The notes: generated from the sequence alone by a model not told the origin. A DNA stretch of 64,000 nt from Gammaproteobacteria bacterium (GCA_018822845.1 JAHJJD010000124.1:19470-83469), one strand, 5' to 3'; numbered from the stretch's first letter, positions 40,902-49,979 are shown. Numbers and translations are program-made.

Positions 40902-41661
40902 GGCGGGCGGCTACTTCTCGGGCAAACAGCAAATCCTGCCATGCCTTGCGCTTGTCGGCAGGCTGGCGAAGCAGGTAAGCTGGGTGGTAAGTCACAATGA
41001 CAGGTGTGCCACTCAACGGGGCACTATGTTCCTTGCCACGCAAACGCGCCAGCGGCGCATCGGTCTGTAGCAGGTTCTGGGCTGCGATACGGCCTACAAC
41101 CAGAATCAGGGCCGGGTTAACCAGTTCGATCTGGCGTTCCAGATAGCCACGGCAATTGGCAGCCTCATCCGGTTTCGGGTCGCGGTTGTTGGGCGGGCGG
41201 CATTTAAGCACATTGGCAATGTAGACGGTTTCACGCGGCATGCCGATCGCTGTCAGCATATTGTTGAGCAGCTTGCCAGCCTTGCCAACGAAAGGCTCAC
41301 CCTGGCGGTCTTCTTCCGCACCGGGTGCCTCACCGATGATCATCCAGCTTGCTTGCTGGTTGCCGACGCCGAACACGGCCTGGATGCGGGTTTGGCTGAT
41401 GGCGCAGCGGGTGCAGGCAAGGACGGTGGAGCGGAGTTCGAGCCAGTCCATGTGGGAGCAAGAAGACCCCCTCACCCCCGCCCCCTCTCCCTCAAGGGGA
41501 GAGGGGAGTGAAGATGGAGGCGGAGTTAGTGCAACTGATAGCACCTCTTGCCCCCCCTCTCCCCTTGAGGGAGAGGGGGCTGGGGGGTGAGGGGTATCTT
41601 TCGCCCTCCACACCGGGATCCCCATCGCCTGCATATACCGGCCCCGCAGTTGCGCATCCAC
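40891..41661 (-). CDS. Family 4 uracil-DNA glycosylase with an in-frame palindromic insert
   Basis: 256 residues. [4Fe-4S] type IV UDG: LACTRCAISQTR (Cys pair, about residues 81-92), WMIIGEAPGAEEDRQGEPFV (motif GEAPGxxED, about 105-124), LKCRPPNNRDPKPDEAANC (further Cys ligands), LILVVGRIAAQNLL and VIVTYHPAYLLR. It removes uracil from DNA. The first ~22 residues (MDAQLRGRYMQAMGIPVWRA) match the usual N-terminus; residues ~23-65 are encoded by a type A palindromic element, in the linker before the catalytic domain. rimI follows with overlap. leuA lies just upstream (6 bp). Confidence 0.92.
   Translation of the reverse strand: MDAQLRGRYMQAMGIPVWRAKDTPHPPAPSPSRGEGGQEVLSVALTPPPSSLPSPLEGEGAGVRGSSCSHMDWLELRSTVLACTRCAISQTRIQAVFGVGNQQASWMIIGEAPGAEEDRQGEPFVGKAGKLLNNMLTAIGMPRETVYIANVLKCRPPNNRDPKPDEAANCRGYLERQIELVNPALILVVGRIAAQNLLQTDAPLARLRGKEHSAPLSGTPVIVTYHPAYLLRQPADKRKAWQDLLFAREVAARHAR
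41467..41594. repeat. Palindromic element, type A, copy 3 (in frame in UDG)
   Basis: About 128 bp, bounded by CCCCCTCACCCCC and GGGGGGTGAGGGG. The outer arms match copies 1 and 2; the central part is longer. In frame it gives PHPPAPSPSRGEGGQ and SLPSPLEGEGAGVRGSS. Confidence 0.9.
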
Positions 41662-41667
41662 TAGCGC

Positions 41668-43218
41668 TTACACCCCTTGATGGTGCTGCGGGTGTTCACG
41701 CAATGACTGGCTGGCCAGCTTGTTCCATGCATCCACATAGGATTTGGCGGAGGCAATCACGATGTCGGTATCAGCGCCGTGACCGTGGATAATGCGCCCA
41801 CCTTTTTCCAACCTTACCGTGACTTCACCTTGTGCATCCGTACCACTGGTGATGTTGCTGACGGAATAAAGCGCGAGAGTAGCGGTTTCGCCGACTATGG
41901 ATTCGATGGCCTTGAACACCGCGTCAACCGGACCACCACCAATGGCAGTCGCGGAGTGTTCCACACCTTCCACTTTCAGGGTAACGCGGGCATTCGGCGA
42001 CTCACCGGTTTCGGAACAGACATAGGATGAAACCAGCTCATACACTGCATTTTCCTCGGCAGCACGCGCATCCATCATCAGCACCATCAGGTCTTCATCG
42101 AAAATGTCGTGCTTGCGGTCAGCCAGATCCTTGAAGCGGGAGAATGCAGCGTTGAGTTCCTCTTCGGACTTCAACTCGATGTTCAATTCCTGCAAACGGG
42201 TCTTGAAAGCATTGCGTCCGGAATGCTTGCCGAGCACGATCTTGTTGTCGCTCCAGCCCACATCCTGTGCGCGCATGATTTCGTAGGTTTCGCGATGTTT
42301 CAACACGCCATCCTGATGGATGCCGGATTCGTGGGCGAAAGCGTTTGCACCAACGATGGCCTTGTTCGGCTGTACCGGGAAGCCAGTGATGCTGGAAACC
42401 AGCCGCGAGGTTGGAACGATGTGGGTGGCGTCGATGCGGGTTTCGACCGGGAATACGTCAGCGCGGGTGCGTACTGCCATGACGATTTCTTCCAGGGAAG
42501 CGTTTCCGGCGCGTTCACCCAGACCGTTGATGGTGCATTCGACCTGACGTGCACCGCTCAGCACTGCGGACAATGAATTGCCCACTGCCAAACCGAGGTC
42601 GTTGTGGCAATGTACCGAGAAAATGGCCTTGTCGGCATTCGGAATGGTCTGGATCAGCCTGCCCACGATATCGCCAAATACCGATGGAATCTGATAACCG
42701 ACCGTATCCGGGATGTTGATGGTACGTGCACCTGCATCAATCGCCGCCTCAATCACACGACAGAGGAAATCGAACTCGGAACGGCCTGCATCTTCACAGG
42801 AAAACTCGACATCATCAGTGTAATTGCGTGCCCGTTTCACCGCGAACACCGCCTGTTCCACCACCTGATCCGGCGTCATGCGCAACTTGTTCTGCATATG
42901 GATGGGGGAGGTGGCGATGAAGGTGTGGATGCGCCCCGAATTGGCTGGCTTGATGGCTTCCGCCGCCCGGTCAATATCTTTTTCCAGCGCACGGGCAAGG
43001 CCGCAGATGGTGCTGTCTTTCACAATACCGGCAATGGCTTTCACCGACTCGAAGTCGCCGGGACTGGCGATCGGGAAACCACCTTCGATGACATCCACCC
43101 GCATTTTTTCCAGCATCAACGCGATGCGGATTTTCTCTTCCTGCGTCATGGATGCGCCTGGGCTTTGTTCACCGTCACGCAAAGTGGTGTCGAAAATGAT
43201 CAAACGTTCTTTTGACAT
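41668..43218 (-). CDS. leuA: 2-isopropylmalate synthase LeuA
   Basis: 516 residues from the ATG at 43218 ([20 protein letters not shown]), chosen because TGGAGCAGG precedes it; the frame is open to 43260. Catalyses the first step of leucine synthesis. Motifs: [17 protein letters not shown] (metal-binding Asp), [17 protein letters not shown] (His-x-His), a GxGERAGNA segment, and the C-terminal LeuA dimer/regulatory domain (about 390-500) for leucine feedback. pssA lies upstream on the same strand, about 200 bp away. Confidence 0.96.
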   Translation of the reverse strand: MSKERLIIFDTTLRDGEQSPGASMTQEEKIRIALMLEKMRVDVIEGGFPIASPGDFESVKAIAGIVKDSTICGLARALEKDIDRAAEAIKPANSGRIHTFIATSPIHMQNKLRMTPDQVVEQAVFAVKRARNYTDDVEFSCEDAGRSEFDFLCRVIEAAIDAGARTINIPDTVGYQIPSVFGDIVGRLIQTIPNADKAIFSVHCHNDLGLAVGNSLSAVLSGARQVECTINGLGERAGNASLEEIVMAVRTRADVFPVETRIDATHIVPTSRLVSSITGFPVQPNKAIVGANAFAHESGIHQDGVLKHRETYEIMRAQDVGWSDNKIVLGKHSGRNAFKTRLQELNIELKSEEELNAAFSRFKDLADRKHDIFDEDLMVLMMDARAAEENAVYELVSSYVCSETGESPNARVTLKVEGVEHSATAIGGGPVDAVFKAIESIVGETATLALYSVSNITSGTDAQGEVTVRLEKGGRIIHGHGADTDIVIASAKSYVDAWNKLASQSLREHPQHHQGV

Positions 43219-43419
43219 GTCCTGCTCCAATAACACTGCCGCACGATTTCTGTATGGCATGGCAATGTATCAATCTGAAAGTGGGGGTAATGATAGCGCG
43301 TGTAGCCCCGCCGGGCACAAGAATTTATACCGCCCGGCAGGGCAGTCGCAGATAGGACAGGAGCAGTGTGTGGCAGATGCTTTTCATGCTGCAAACGCTA
43401 CAACAAAGTACCGGCAAGT

Positions 43420-44202
43420 TCAAGCACCCGTATCTTTTTTGCGTCGCTGATAACGGCGGTAGCGCCGCCACAACCACATGACCGGGCCAGACAAGGCATA
43501 TACAAGGAAGACGCCAAACAGGACTTTCGGCGGGTCAATCGTCGTCAAGGCAAAAACCAGCACTATCACCAGCACCGCCACAAACGGTACGCGATTGCGC
43601 AGGTCGAAATCCTTGAAACTGTAGAAACTGATATTGCTGACCATCAGCAGACCTGCCGCCAGCGTCAGGATAAGGGCGGGAATCTGTACATTACGCCCGG
43701 TCACTTCCAGATCGTGAAAAACCCATACCATCCCCACCATCAACGCTGCCGAGGCAGGGCTGGGCAAACCGACAAAAAAACGCTTGTCGACCTTGCCAAT
43801 CTGGGTATTGAAACGCGCCAGACGCAAAGCAGCGCACGCCACATAAATGAACGCAGCCAACCAACCAGCCTTGCCCCACGCAACACCGAATGATTGCAAG
43901 TGCACCAGCGCCCATTGATACATTACCAACCCTGGTGCCACACCAAAGGAAATCAGATCAGCCAGACTGTCATATTGCGCACCAAATTCAGACTGGGTAT
44001 TGGTCATGCGGGCAACCCGCCCGTCCAGCCCATCCAGGATCATGGCGATGAACACAGCGATAGCCGCTGCTTCAAATTTGCCCTGCATGGCGGCAACAAC
44101 CGCATAAAAGCCACCGAACATGGCTCCGGTCGTTAACAGATTGGGTAACAAATAGACGCCCTTACGCGGTGGGGCTTTAACTTCTTTATCCAGTTCTTCC
44201 AC
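43420..44202 (-). CDS. pssA: CDP-diacylglycerol--serine O-phosphatidyltransferase PssA
   Basis: 260 residues, a multi-pass membrane enzyme that makes phosphatidylserine, the precursor of phosphatidylethanolamine. The CDP-alcohol phosphotransferase signature D-G-x2-A-R-x8-G-x3-D-x3-D is visible as DGRVARMTNTQSEFGAQYDS followed by LAD (about residues 59-81). About eight hydrophobic segments follow. The C-terminus is basic (RRYRRYQRRKK). This is the type II (membrane) enzyme, unlike E. coli PssA. Confidence 0.94.
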   Translation of the reverse strand: MEELDKEVKAPPRKGVYLLPNLLTTGAMFGGFYAVVAAMQGKFEAAAIAVFIAMILDGLDGRVARMTNTQSEFGAQYDSLADLISFGVAPGLVMYQWALVHLQSFGVAWGKAGWLAAFIYVACAALRLARFNTQIGKVDKRFFVGLPSPASAALMVGMVWVFHDLEVTGRNVQIPALILTLAAGLLMVSNISFYSFKDFDLRNRVPFVAVLVIVLVFALTTIDPPKVLFGVFLVYALSGPVMWLWRRYRRYQRRKKDTGA

Positions 44203-44286
44203 TTTACATAGATTCCCGTTTGCTGGTGTAACTGCATATTAGCCAGCATTCCAGCAAAGGGAAATGTATTTTATCCGCCTGATTGG

Positions 44287-44403
44287 CTACTCGCCTGATT
44301 TTTTTACAAAAACCCAGCCAAGATATGCCATCATTACCAACATGAAGACAATGACGATGATGGTTAGTACACCCATCCAGCTTCCAAACAGTAACTCTGC
44401 CAT
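44287..44403 (-). CDS. DUF3149-like membrane microprotein (38 residues)
   Basis: A 39-codon frame starting MAELLFGSWMGVLT, with one strongly hydrophobic segment (LTIIVIVFMLVMMAYLGWVF) and a lysine-containing end (VKKSGE). The pattern (LFGS.G.L...VI.FM..M..Y...F.KK) matches DUF3149. AGGAG lies 11 bases upstream of the ATG at 44403. It lies alone between pssA and fnr, divergent from fnr. The single helix would span the inner membrane. Function unknown; its position beside fnr suggests, but does not show, a link to respiration. Confidence 0.68.
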   Translation of the reverse strand: MAELLFGSWMGVLTIIVIVFMLVMMAYLGWVFVKKSGE

Positions 44404-44477
44404 GATAGCCTATGCTCCTATACTCAAGACAATAAACGTGTACAATGCAGAGTCTAAGTGAACGCTCTTACAGCGCT

Positions 44478-44491
44478 TTGATTTACATCAA
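44478..44491. promoter_or_regulatory. FNR box (distal), fnr promoter
   Basis: TTGATTTACATCAA, a perfect match to the FNR consensus TTGAT-N4-ATCAA. A TGTAAA hexamer lies 23 bp downstream (44515-44520), a spacing suited to a class II FNR-activated promoter with +1 near 44526. Confidence 0.8.
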
Positions 44492-44548
44492 GAAAGCATG
44501 GGCTTTAAAGGACTTGTAAAAGCCAGCCGGGTGCAATTGGGTGGATGC

Positions 44549-44562
44549 TTGACAATTATCAC
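44549..44562. promoter_or_regulatory. FNR box (proximal), fnr leader
   Basis: TTGACAATTATCAC, one mismatch in each half of the FNR consensus. It lies 15 bp before the fnr ATG and would be downstream of a start site near 44526, where bound FNR could repress its own transcription. Confidence 0.6.
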
Positions 44563-44577
44563 AGTTCGGAATGACGC

Positions 44578-45330
44578 ATGAAGACAGTTCCATTACACAG
44601 CGCGAAAAAACCAGCCGTTGCCTGCAACAATTGCAGCCTGAGTGAGCTCTGCCTGCCGCGCGGACTTACCCGTGAGGAGCTGGAACTTCTGGAAAGCTCT
44701 ATCAACAAGACTGTCAAGATCAAGAAAAAGGACTATCTGTTTCATCGGGATGACAAACAGCAGTCCATTTTTGCAGTCAAGGCGGGAGCCATAAAAACCT
44801 CCCTATCCACCCCGGATGGTGAGGAACAAATCCTTGGTTTCTACCTGCCGGGCGACCTGCTTGGCTTTGATGCATTCGCCCGTGACCGTCATACCTGCGA
44901 CGCCCAGGCACTGGACGATACACTGGTTTGTGAACTCAGCATGGACAACTTTCAGGAGTTGTGCGGCAAATTGCCAGCCATGCGCGGTCAAATGATGCGT
45001 CAGATTGGCAGCGAACTTGAACGGGAACAAATGCTGCTGCTGACACTGGGACAAATGCGCACTGAAGAGCGGCTGGCCACTTTCCTTTCCAGCCTGTCAG
45101 AACGCAACAAGGAACGGGGCTTTTCCAGCAACGAATTCAACCTGCCGATGGCTCGCCACGACCTCGCCAATTATCTGGGCATGGCGGTAGAAACACTCAG
45201 CCGCATGTTTTCACGCTTGCAGGAAGAAAAAATCATTTCCGTCCAGCACCGCCTGGTCAAGATTGAGGACATGGCGCGCCTCAAGCAACTGGCGCACCAC
45301 ACTTGCCACCCGGCAGGCGACGTACTCTAA
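44578..45330 (+). CDS. fnr: FNR/ANR-type oxygen-sensing transcription factor
   Basis: 250 residues. Cys16, Cys19 and Cys25 (CNNCSLSELC) plus Cys106 or so (RHTCDAQAL) can ligate the oxygen-labile [4Fe-4S] cluster. A cyclic-nucleotide-binding-like domain follows (FAVKAGAIKTS, LPGDLLGFDAFA), then a helix-turn-helix with the recognition helix VETLSRMFSRL, where the E-x2-S-R residues read TTGAT half sites. It activates anaerobic/microaerobic genes. Two FNR boxes upstream point to autoregulation. It is convergent with hemN (1-bp gap). Confidence 0.95.
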   Translation: MKTVPLHSAKKPAVACNNCSLSELCLPRGLTREELELLESSINKTVKIKKKDYLFHRDDKQQSIFAVKAGAIKTSLSTPDGEEQILGFYLPGDLLGFDAFARDRHTCDAQALDDTLVCELSMDNFQELCGKLPAMRGQMMRQIGSELEREQMLLLTLGQMRTEERLATFLSSLSERNKERGFSSNEFNLPMARHDLANYLGMAVETLSRMFSRLQEEKIISVQHRLVKIEDMARLKQLAHHTCHPAGDVL

Positions 45331-45331
45331 C

Positions 45332-46717
45332 TCAAATAACCCGTGAAAAACGCTGCTGCACACTTTGTTTGCGCAGACTCACGTCAAACACCATGCAGAT
45401 GTTACGGATCAGGAAACGCCCGCGCGGCGTGACCTCCAGGCCCGTCTGCGTAAACTGCAACAACTGGTCACCTGCCATCGGCTGCAACAACTCCAGTTCC
45501 CGCGCAAAATATTCAGCGAACTCCAGATTAAACAGACGCTCAACCTGGGTAAAGTCCAGTGCAAAATGACAGGCGAGTTGCTGGATGATGTAACGGCGCA
45601 ACACATCATCGTCATCCAGCGTTAACCCCTTGATGACAGGCAAGTGCCCGCTATCAATCGCAGCATAGTATTCATCCAGTGTTTTGGCGTTCTGGCTGTA
45701 ACATTCCGCCACGCTGCTGATGGAACTCACCCCCATTGCCACCAGATCACAATCCGCATGCGTCGTATAGCCCTGGAAATTGCGGTGCAGGGTTCCGTTA
45801 CGCTGTGCCATCGCCAGCTCATCATCAGGCTTGGCGAAATGATCCATGCCAATGTATTCGTAACCTGCCGAAGTCAGATGCTCGACTGCCAGTTGCATGA
45901 TTTGCAGCTTGGTTTCCGGCGATGGCAAGTCCTCTTCATTGATGCGGCGTTGTGGCTTGAACAGGTTGGGCATATGCGCATAGTTGAATACAGAAATACG
46001 GTCAGGAGCCATGCCTATAATGGTGTCCAGCGTCTGCCGGAAACTGTCAACCGTCTGGAATGGCAAGCCATAGATCAGATCCACACTGATGGATTTCGCG
46101 CCTTGCGCACGGCAGGCTTCAATGATGGAAACAGTCTGCTCAATTGGCTGGATACGGTTGACCGCAGCCTGTACCTTTTCATCCACATCCTGCACGCCGA
46201 GGCTGAAACGGTTGAAACCGATTTCACGCAGTACCCTGATGGTTTCTACCGATACGGAGCGCGGGTCAATCTCGATGGAGTAATCGCCCTCATCCGTGAT
46301 ATGCAGGGAAAAATGCTTACGGGTCTTTTCCATCAACGCCCGCATTTCATCATGATTCAGGAAAGTGGGAGTACCACCACCCCAATGCAACTGCTCCACA
46401 GTACGGTCCCGGTCATACAGTTTCGACTGCATTTCGATTTCACGGAACAGGTATTGCAGGTAGGTCGTCGATTTGGAACGATCCTTGGTAACAATCTTGT
46501 TGCAGGCACAATAGAAGCAGACCGTGTCACAAAACGGGATATGGAAATACAGCGACAGCGGCAACGGGATCGGATCCTCGTTGCTCATGTAGGCGTGCGC
46601 CTTGTATTCATCCTCAGTAAATGGCCCAAATGCAACCGCCGTCGGGTATGAAGTATAACGCGGCCCTGCCGTGTCATAACGACGGATCAAATCTGCATCA
46701 AACTGGACTGTACTCAT
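45332..46717 (-). CDS. hemN: Oxygen-independent coproporphyrinogen III dehydrogenase HemN
   Basis: 461 residues, radical-SAM enzyme that decarboxylates coproporphyrinogen III when oxygen is scarce. The cluster motif is CDTVCFYCAC (C-x3-C-x2-C-x-C, about residues 58-67) after YFHIPF, then HWGGGTPTFL and EIDPRSVSVE. It has the HemN C-terminal domain (FNLEFAEYFARELELL) rather than the shorter HemW type. An FNR box lies 96-109 bp upstream, consistent with FNR control of haem supply for the cbb3 oxidase. Confidence 0.95.
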   Translation of the reverse strand: MSTVQFDADLIRRYDTAGPRYTSYPTAVAFGPFTEDEYKAHAYMSNEDPIPLPLSLYFHIPFCDTVCFYCACNKIVTKDRSKSTTYLQYLFREIEMQSKLYDRDRTVEQLHWGGGTPTFLNHDEMRALMEKTRKHFSLHITDEGDYSIEIDPRSVSVETIRVLREIGFNRFSLGVQDVDEKVQAAVNRIQPIEQTVSIIEACRAQGAKSISVDLIYGLPFQTVDSFRQTLDTIIGMAPDRISVFNYAHMPNLFKPQRRINEEDLPSPETKLQIMQLAVEHLTSAGYEYIGMDHFAKPDDELAMAQRNGTLHRNFQGYTTHADCDLVAMGVSSISSVAECYSQNAKTLDEYYAAIDSGHLPVIKGLTLDDDDVLRRYIIQQLACHFALDFTQVERLFNLEFAEYFARELELLQPMAGDQLLQFTQTGLEVTPRGRFLIRNICMVFDVSLRKQSVQQRFSRVI

Positions 46718-46812
46718 ATCAACCTCTATTTCTGCCCGAACCCTTGGCAGGATACATGAAAACAGGATTCAACCAGCCATTACAAGGGTCTGAAGTAAAA
46801 GATCAAGCTAAT

Positions 46813-46826
46813 TTGACCTGTATCAA
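46813..46826. promoter_or_regulatory. FNR box between hemN and a candidate sRNA
   Basis: TTGACCTGTATCAA, one mismatch from TTGAT-N4-ATCAA. It lies 96 bp upstream of hemN (minus) and its centre is 41.5 bp before position 46861 on the + strand, where a TGTAAA -10-like hexamer occurs at 46847-46852. It could therefore serve hemN, the + strand RNA, or both. Confidence 0.72.
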
Positions 46827-46860
46827 GAAACCGAAACCAGGCGGATTGTAAACCACACAA

Positions 46861-46985
46861 AAACAAGGTGTAATGGCTCTCGAAGGTTGCTGATGTCGAT
46901 GTTCGTTACCTCCTCTGAATCGGCAATCTTCAAACGCTCTACATACCCTAAAGCACTTGGGCCCTCGTTTGAGGGCCTTCTTTTT
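46861..46985 (+). ncRNA. Candidate FNR-activated small RNA
   Basis: About 125 nt with no reading frame of note, starting 41.5 bp after the centre of an FNR box and ending in a strong Rho-independent terminator: GGCCCTC-GTTT-GAGGGCC (46960-46977) followed by TTCTTTTT, extended by flanking AGCACTT/AAGTGCT. An exposed CGTTACCTCCTCTG (46904-46917) could pair with Shine-Dalgarno sequences. The layout is analogous to E. coli FnrS (anaerobically induced, ~120 nt), but no sequence homology is claimed. Boundaries are predicted. Confidence 0.5.
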
Positions 46986-46997
46986 AAGTGCTGTGGT

Positions 46998-47501
46998 TTA
47001 AAGTGCTGGCCGCAAATCCAGATTGGTAGTAGCTGCGCTCGGTAAAGTACCTTCCAGCCGCCAGCTTTCATTCAGCGGCAGCAGGTGGACATACCACTTA
47101 CCTGCTGACAAGGCATGTATTTGTCCTGCCCACTCACCTGCCCCGGTTTTACTCAATAGTATCTCCTGATCACGGCCTGCAAACGTCGCATGAAACAGTT
47201 TCAGCACCAATTGCTGCTGGGATTCGACCTCAGAATTGCCCAACATCAGATGTACCGACTGCCCACTCACCACCAGCTTACCCAGCAAACCCATTGCCGC
47301 CGCCTTTTGCCCTTTCTCAAGTGAACGGTTGATGGCTTTGCCTGCATTGTAGTAATCATCCACCACCAAGCCACTGGAGCCGGAGGCCGCCAACGAATAG
47401 GTATACAGGCCAGCCACAACCGCCGTCGCAGGCATCACCATCAACGCCCACGGCCAGAACTGTTTATACCAGGGTTTGGTATCTTCAACACTTACGTGCA
47501 T
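46998..47501 (-). CDS. ccoH: cbb3 oxidase assembly protein FixH/CcoH
   Basis: 167 residues with one N-terminal membrane helix (WALMVMPATAVVAGLYTYSLA, about 18-38) and a periplasmic FixH domain (VVDDYYNAGKAINRSLEKG-like, SVHLMLGN, WAGQIHALSAGKWYVHLLP). Required for assembly and stability of cbb3-type cytochrome oxidase. It directly follows ccoG (13-bp gap). The usual partners ccoI (copper ATPase) and ccoS are not found beside it. Confidence 0.92.
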   Translation of the reverse strand: MHVSVEDTKPWYKQFWPWALMVMPATAVVAGLYTYSLAASGSSGLVVDDYYNAGKAINRSLEKGQKAAAMGLLGKLVVSGQSVHLMLGNSEVESQQQLVLKLFHATFAGRDQEILLSKTGAGEWAGQIHALSAGKWYVHLLPLNESWRLEGTLPSAATTNLDLRPAL

Positions 47502-47514
47502 GCTTCGCTCCTGT

Positions 47515-48909
47515 TTAGTTGGGTCCCAGAAAACGGGCTTTCTGGGTTTGAGCCAATAATGGGTCGTCTTTGGCCTCGATATGGAACATGATTTCCTGAC
47601 TACGTGCGCTCATCTTGTCCGGGTTGGCGACCACTTTGACGGGAACCTCTGCCACTTTGCCAGAAGCCACCTGAAGGTTATCCGCACCTTGCAGCGACAT
47701 GCCATCGATACCCGCAACCGTGATCATGAACTGGTGTTCCTTCTCATCCATGTTAATGACTTTCAGGGTGTAGATATTTTCAATGTTACCATCGCCAGTA
47801 TCACGGAACAGGGCGTTACGGTCACGCATGATGTCCATCTCCAGCGGAATCCGTTGCGAAATGGAATACAGCAGTGCCAACGTAATCAGCAACAGCAAGC
47901 CACCGTAAATGTAAGTACGCATACGAATGACATGGGTTGTCCCACCTTTGAGCGCATGTTCGGTCGTGTAACGCACCAACCCGCGCGAATATCCCATCTT
48001 GTCCATGATGCTGTCGCAGGCATCAATACAGGCGGCGCAACTGATGCACTCGTATTGCAGGCCGTCACGGATATCAATACCGGTCGGGCAAACCTGTACA
48101 CACAGGGTGCAATCCACACAGTCACCCTTGTCTGTTGGTTTTTCTGCCCCGCGCTTGCGCGAACCACGTGGCTCACCCCGCGCCTCATCATAGGAAATGA
48201 TCATGGTGTCCTTATCGAACATCGCGCTCTGGAAGCGTGCGTAAGGACACATATAGAGGCAGACCTGTTCACGCAGGAATCCGGCATTACCGTAAGTCGC
48301 AAAGCTATAGAACAAAATCCAGAACAGCGCCCAGCCACCGATGATGCCACTGGATAGTTCAAACCACAACGTTTCCACCGGCACAAAGAAACCGACAAAG
48401 GTGAACCCCGTCCACAGCGAGAAGAAAATCCACAGCACCTGCTTGAGGACTTTCTTGCCAATCTTGACCCGATCCCATGGCCCATTATCCAGCTTGATCT
48501 GCTGCGGGCGGTCGCCCTCTACCCATTGCTCGATCCAGATATACACTTCGCTCCAGACCGTTTGCGGGCAGGCATAACCACACCACACCCTCCCCGCCAG
48601 CGCGGTTACGAAAAACAGCAGCAACGCCGCCAGGATCAGGATCACCGCCAGATAGAAAAAGTCCTGCGGCCAGAACGTCATGCCAAACAGATGGAACTTG
48701 CGGGAGGGCAGGTCGAACAGCACCAGTTGCTGCCCGTTCCACTTGAGCCACGGCAGCACGTAATACAGACCCAGCAAACCCCATACAGAGAACTTGCGCA
48801 AGTTGGTGAACAGACCTTTGGTCTTGCGTGGATATATTTTCTTGTGCTTCTGGTAGAAGCCACTGTCATTGCTGTTACCAGCACTTGTTTTAGCGGGATT
48901 TTCAGACAT
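47515..48909 (-). CDS. ccoG: cbb3 oxidase accessory ferredoxin-like protein CcoG (FixG/RdxA)
   Basis: 464 residues. Five or so membrane segments and a cytoplasmic module with two [4Fe-4S] motifs: CVDCTLCVQVCPTGIDI and CISCAACIDACDSIMDKMG (about residues 260-310), plus WCGYACPQTVWSEVY in the polyferredoxin-like membrane part. Helps supply reduced copper during oxidase assembly. It lies 170 bp downstream of ccoP on the same strand, after a hairpin that probably ends the ccoNOQP transcript. Confidence 0.95.
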   Translation of the reverse strand: MSENPAKTSAGNSNDSGFYQKHKKIYPRKTKGLFTNLRKFSVWGLLGLYYVLPWLKWNGQQLVLFDLPSRKFHLFGMTFWPQDFFYLAVILILAALLLFFVTALAGRVWCGYACPQTVWSEVYIWIEQWVEGDRPQQIKLDNGPWDRVKIGKKVLKQVLWIFFSLWTGFTFVGFFVPVETLWFELSSGIIGGWALFWILFYSFATYGNAGFLREQVCLYMCPYARFQSAMFDKDTMIISYDEARGEPRGSRKRGAEKPTDKGDCVDCTLCVQVCPTGIDIRDGLQYECISCAACIDACDSIMDKMGYSRGLVRYTTEHALKGGTTHVIRMRTYIYGGLLLLITLALLYSISQRIPLEMDIMRDRNALFRDTGDGNIENIYTLKVINMDEKEHQFMITVAGIDGMSLQGADNLQVASGKVAEVPVKVVANPDKMSARSQEIMFHIEAKDDPLLAQTQKARFLGPN

Positions 48910-49044
48910 TTCAATACCTTTCAGCCTGACTGATACTCAAGGCTTGTAAGCTAACACGCAAGGCTGCGGAATTGTTTGATAAAAAGCGGTTTGGAAAACG
49001 TTTATTGCTTTGCGAACCACTTTCGCGACTTTTATCAAGAAACA

Positions 49045-49062
49045 GGCCGCCCGTAGGCGACC
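49045..49062 (-). terminator. Probable terminator after ccoP
   Basis: GGTCGCC-TAC-GGGCGGCC hairpin on the minus strand, followed by TGTTTCTT, 18-35 bp beyond the ccoP stop. The T-run is interrupted, so some read-through into ccoG is likely. Confidence 0.6.
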
Positions 49063-49079
49063 CGCTTGCTTGTGCCATC

Positions 49080-49979
49080 TTATTTTTTCTGTGACAGGCC
49101 ATAGACATAGGCTGACAGCAGATGCACCTTGTCCGCACCGAGGAAATCGGCATGGGCAGGCATCTGACCGTTACGGCCATTGGCAATGGTCTCCTTGATG
49201 GTGTCAGCAGAAGAGCCATACAACCAGGTGTTGTCGGTCAGGTTGGGAGCACCCAGCGCCTGGTTGCCCTTGCCGTCCGCGCCATGACAGGCGATACACC
49301 CGTTGGAGGTGAACAGTTGCTGACCCTGCGCCACTTTGGCAGCATCCGCCTCCTTACGCCCGCTCAGGCTCATGACGTAGTTCGCCAACGCATCCAAACC
49401 GGCTGCGTCCACACGGTCTTTGTGGGGGGGCATTACTCCCTGACGACCTGCCATGATGGTTTGCTTGATCTGGTCAGGCGCACCACCATACAGCCAGTCA
49501 TTGTCAGCTAGGTTAGGGAAGCCTTTCGCGCCTTCCGCATCAGAACCATGGCACTGGGAGCAATAGCTCAGGAACATGCGACGCCCCATGCCCTTAGCCT
49601 CTTCATCTGCCGCAACCTGTTCAATCGGCATGGCGGCATACTTCTTGAAGATCGGGTCATAGGTTTGGGCTGCCCTTTCCATTTCAGCACCATACTGGCT
49701 CCCCTGCGAACTCCAACCCAGCACACCCTTGAATGTACCCAGACCTGGGAACAGCACCAGATACACCAGCGAAAAGATCAGGGTAAAGTAGAACAGCCAC
49801 AACCACCAGCGCGGTAGTGGATTGTTGAACTCTTGCAAGCCATCCCACTTATGCCCGGTAACATCACCCGTCGCTGCCTCGCCCGGACGCTTTTTAGTTG
49901 TCCAGCGAACCAGCCAGTAACAGGCAAGAATATTGCCCAATGTGATCAGGATAATCCAACCACTCCAGAAACCACTCAT
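49080..49979 (-). CDS. ccoP: cbb3-type cytochrome c oxidase subunit III (CcoP/FixP)
   Basis: 299 residues, a membrane-bound dihaem cytochrome c. Two helices (IILITLGNILACYWLVRW; LWLFYFTLIFSLVYLVLF) are followed by two CxxCH haem sites, CSQCHGSDAEGAKGFPNL and CIACHGADGKGNQALGAPNL, each with its distal Met region (QGVMPPH; NGQMPAH). It passes electrons from soluble c-type cytochromes to CcoO/CcoN. Overlaps ccoQ by 4 bp. Confidence 0.96.
   Translation of the reverse strand: MSGFWSGWIILITLGNILACYWLVRWTTKKRPGEAATGDVTGHKWDGLQEFNNPLPRWWLWLFYFTLIFSLVYLVLFPGLGTFKGVLGWSSQGSQYGAEMERAAQTYDPIFKKYAAMPIEQVAADEEAKGMGRRMFLSYCSQCHGSDAEGAKGFPNLADNDWLYGGAPDQIKQTIMAGRQGVMPPHKDRVDAAGLDALANYVMSLSGRKEADAAKVAQGQQLFTSNGCIACHGADGKGNQALGAPNLTDNTWLYGSSADTIKETIANGRNGQMPAHADFLGADKVHLLSAYVYGLSQKK

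Noticed and set aside
8711..41594. Type A and B palindromes as Rho-independent terminators
   Set aside because: They lack a following T-run, several lie inside reading frames, and they recur with conserved cores and ends as dispersed elements.
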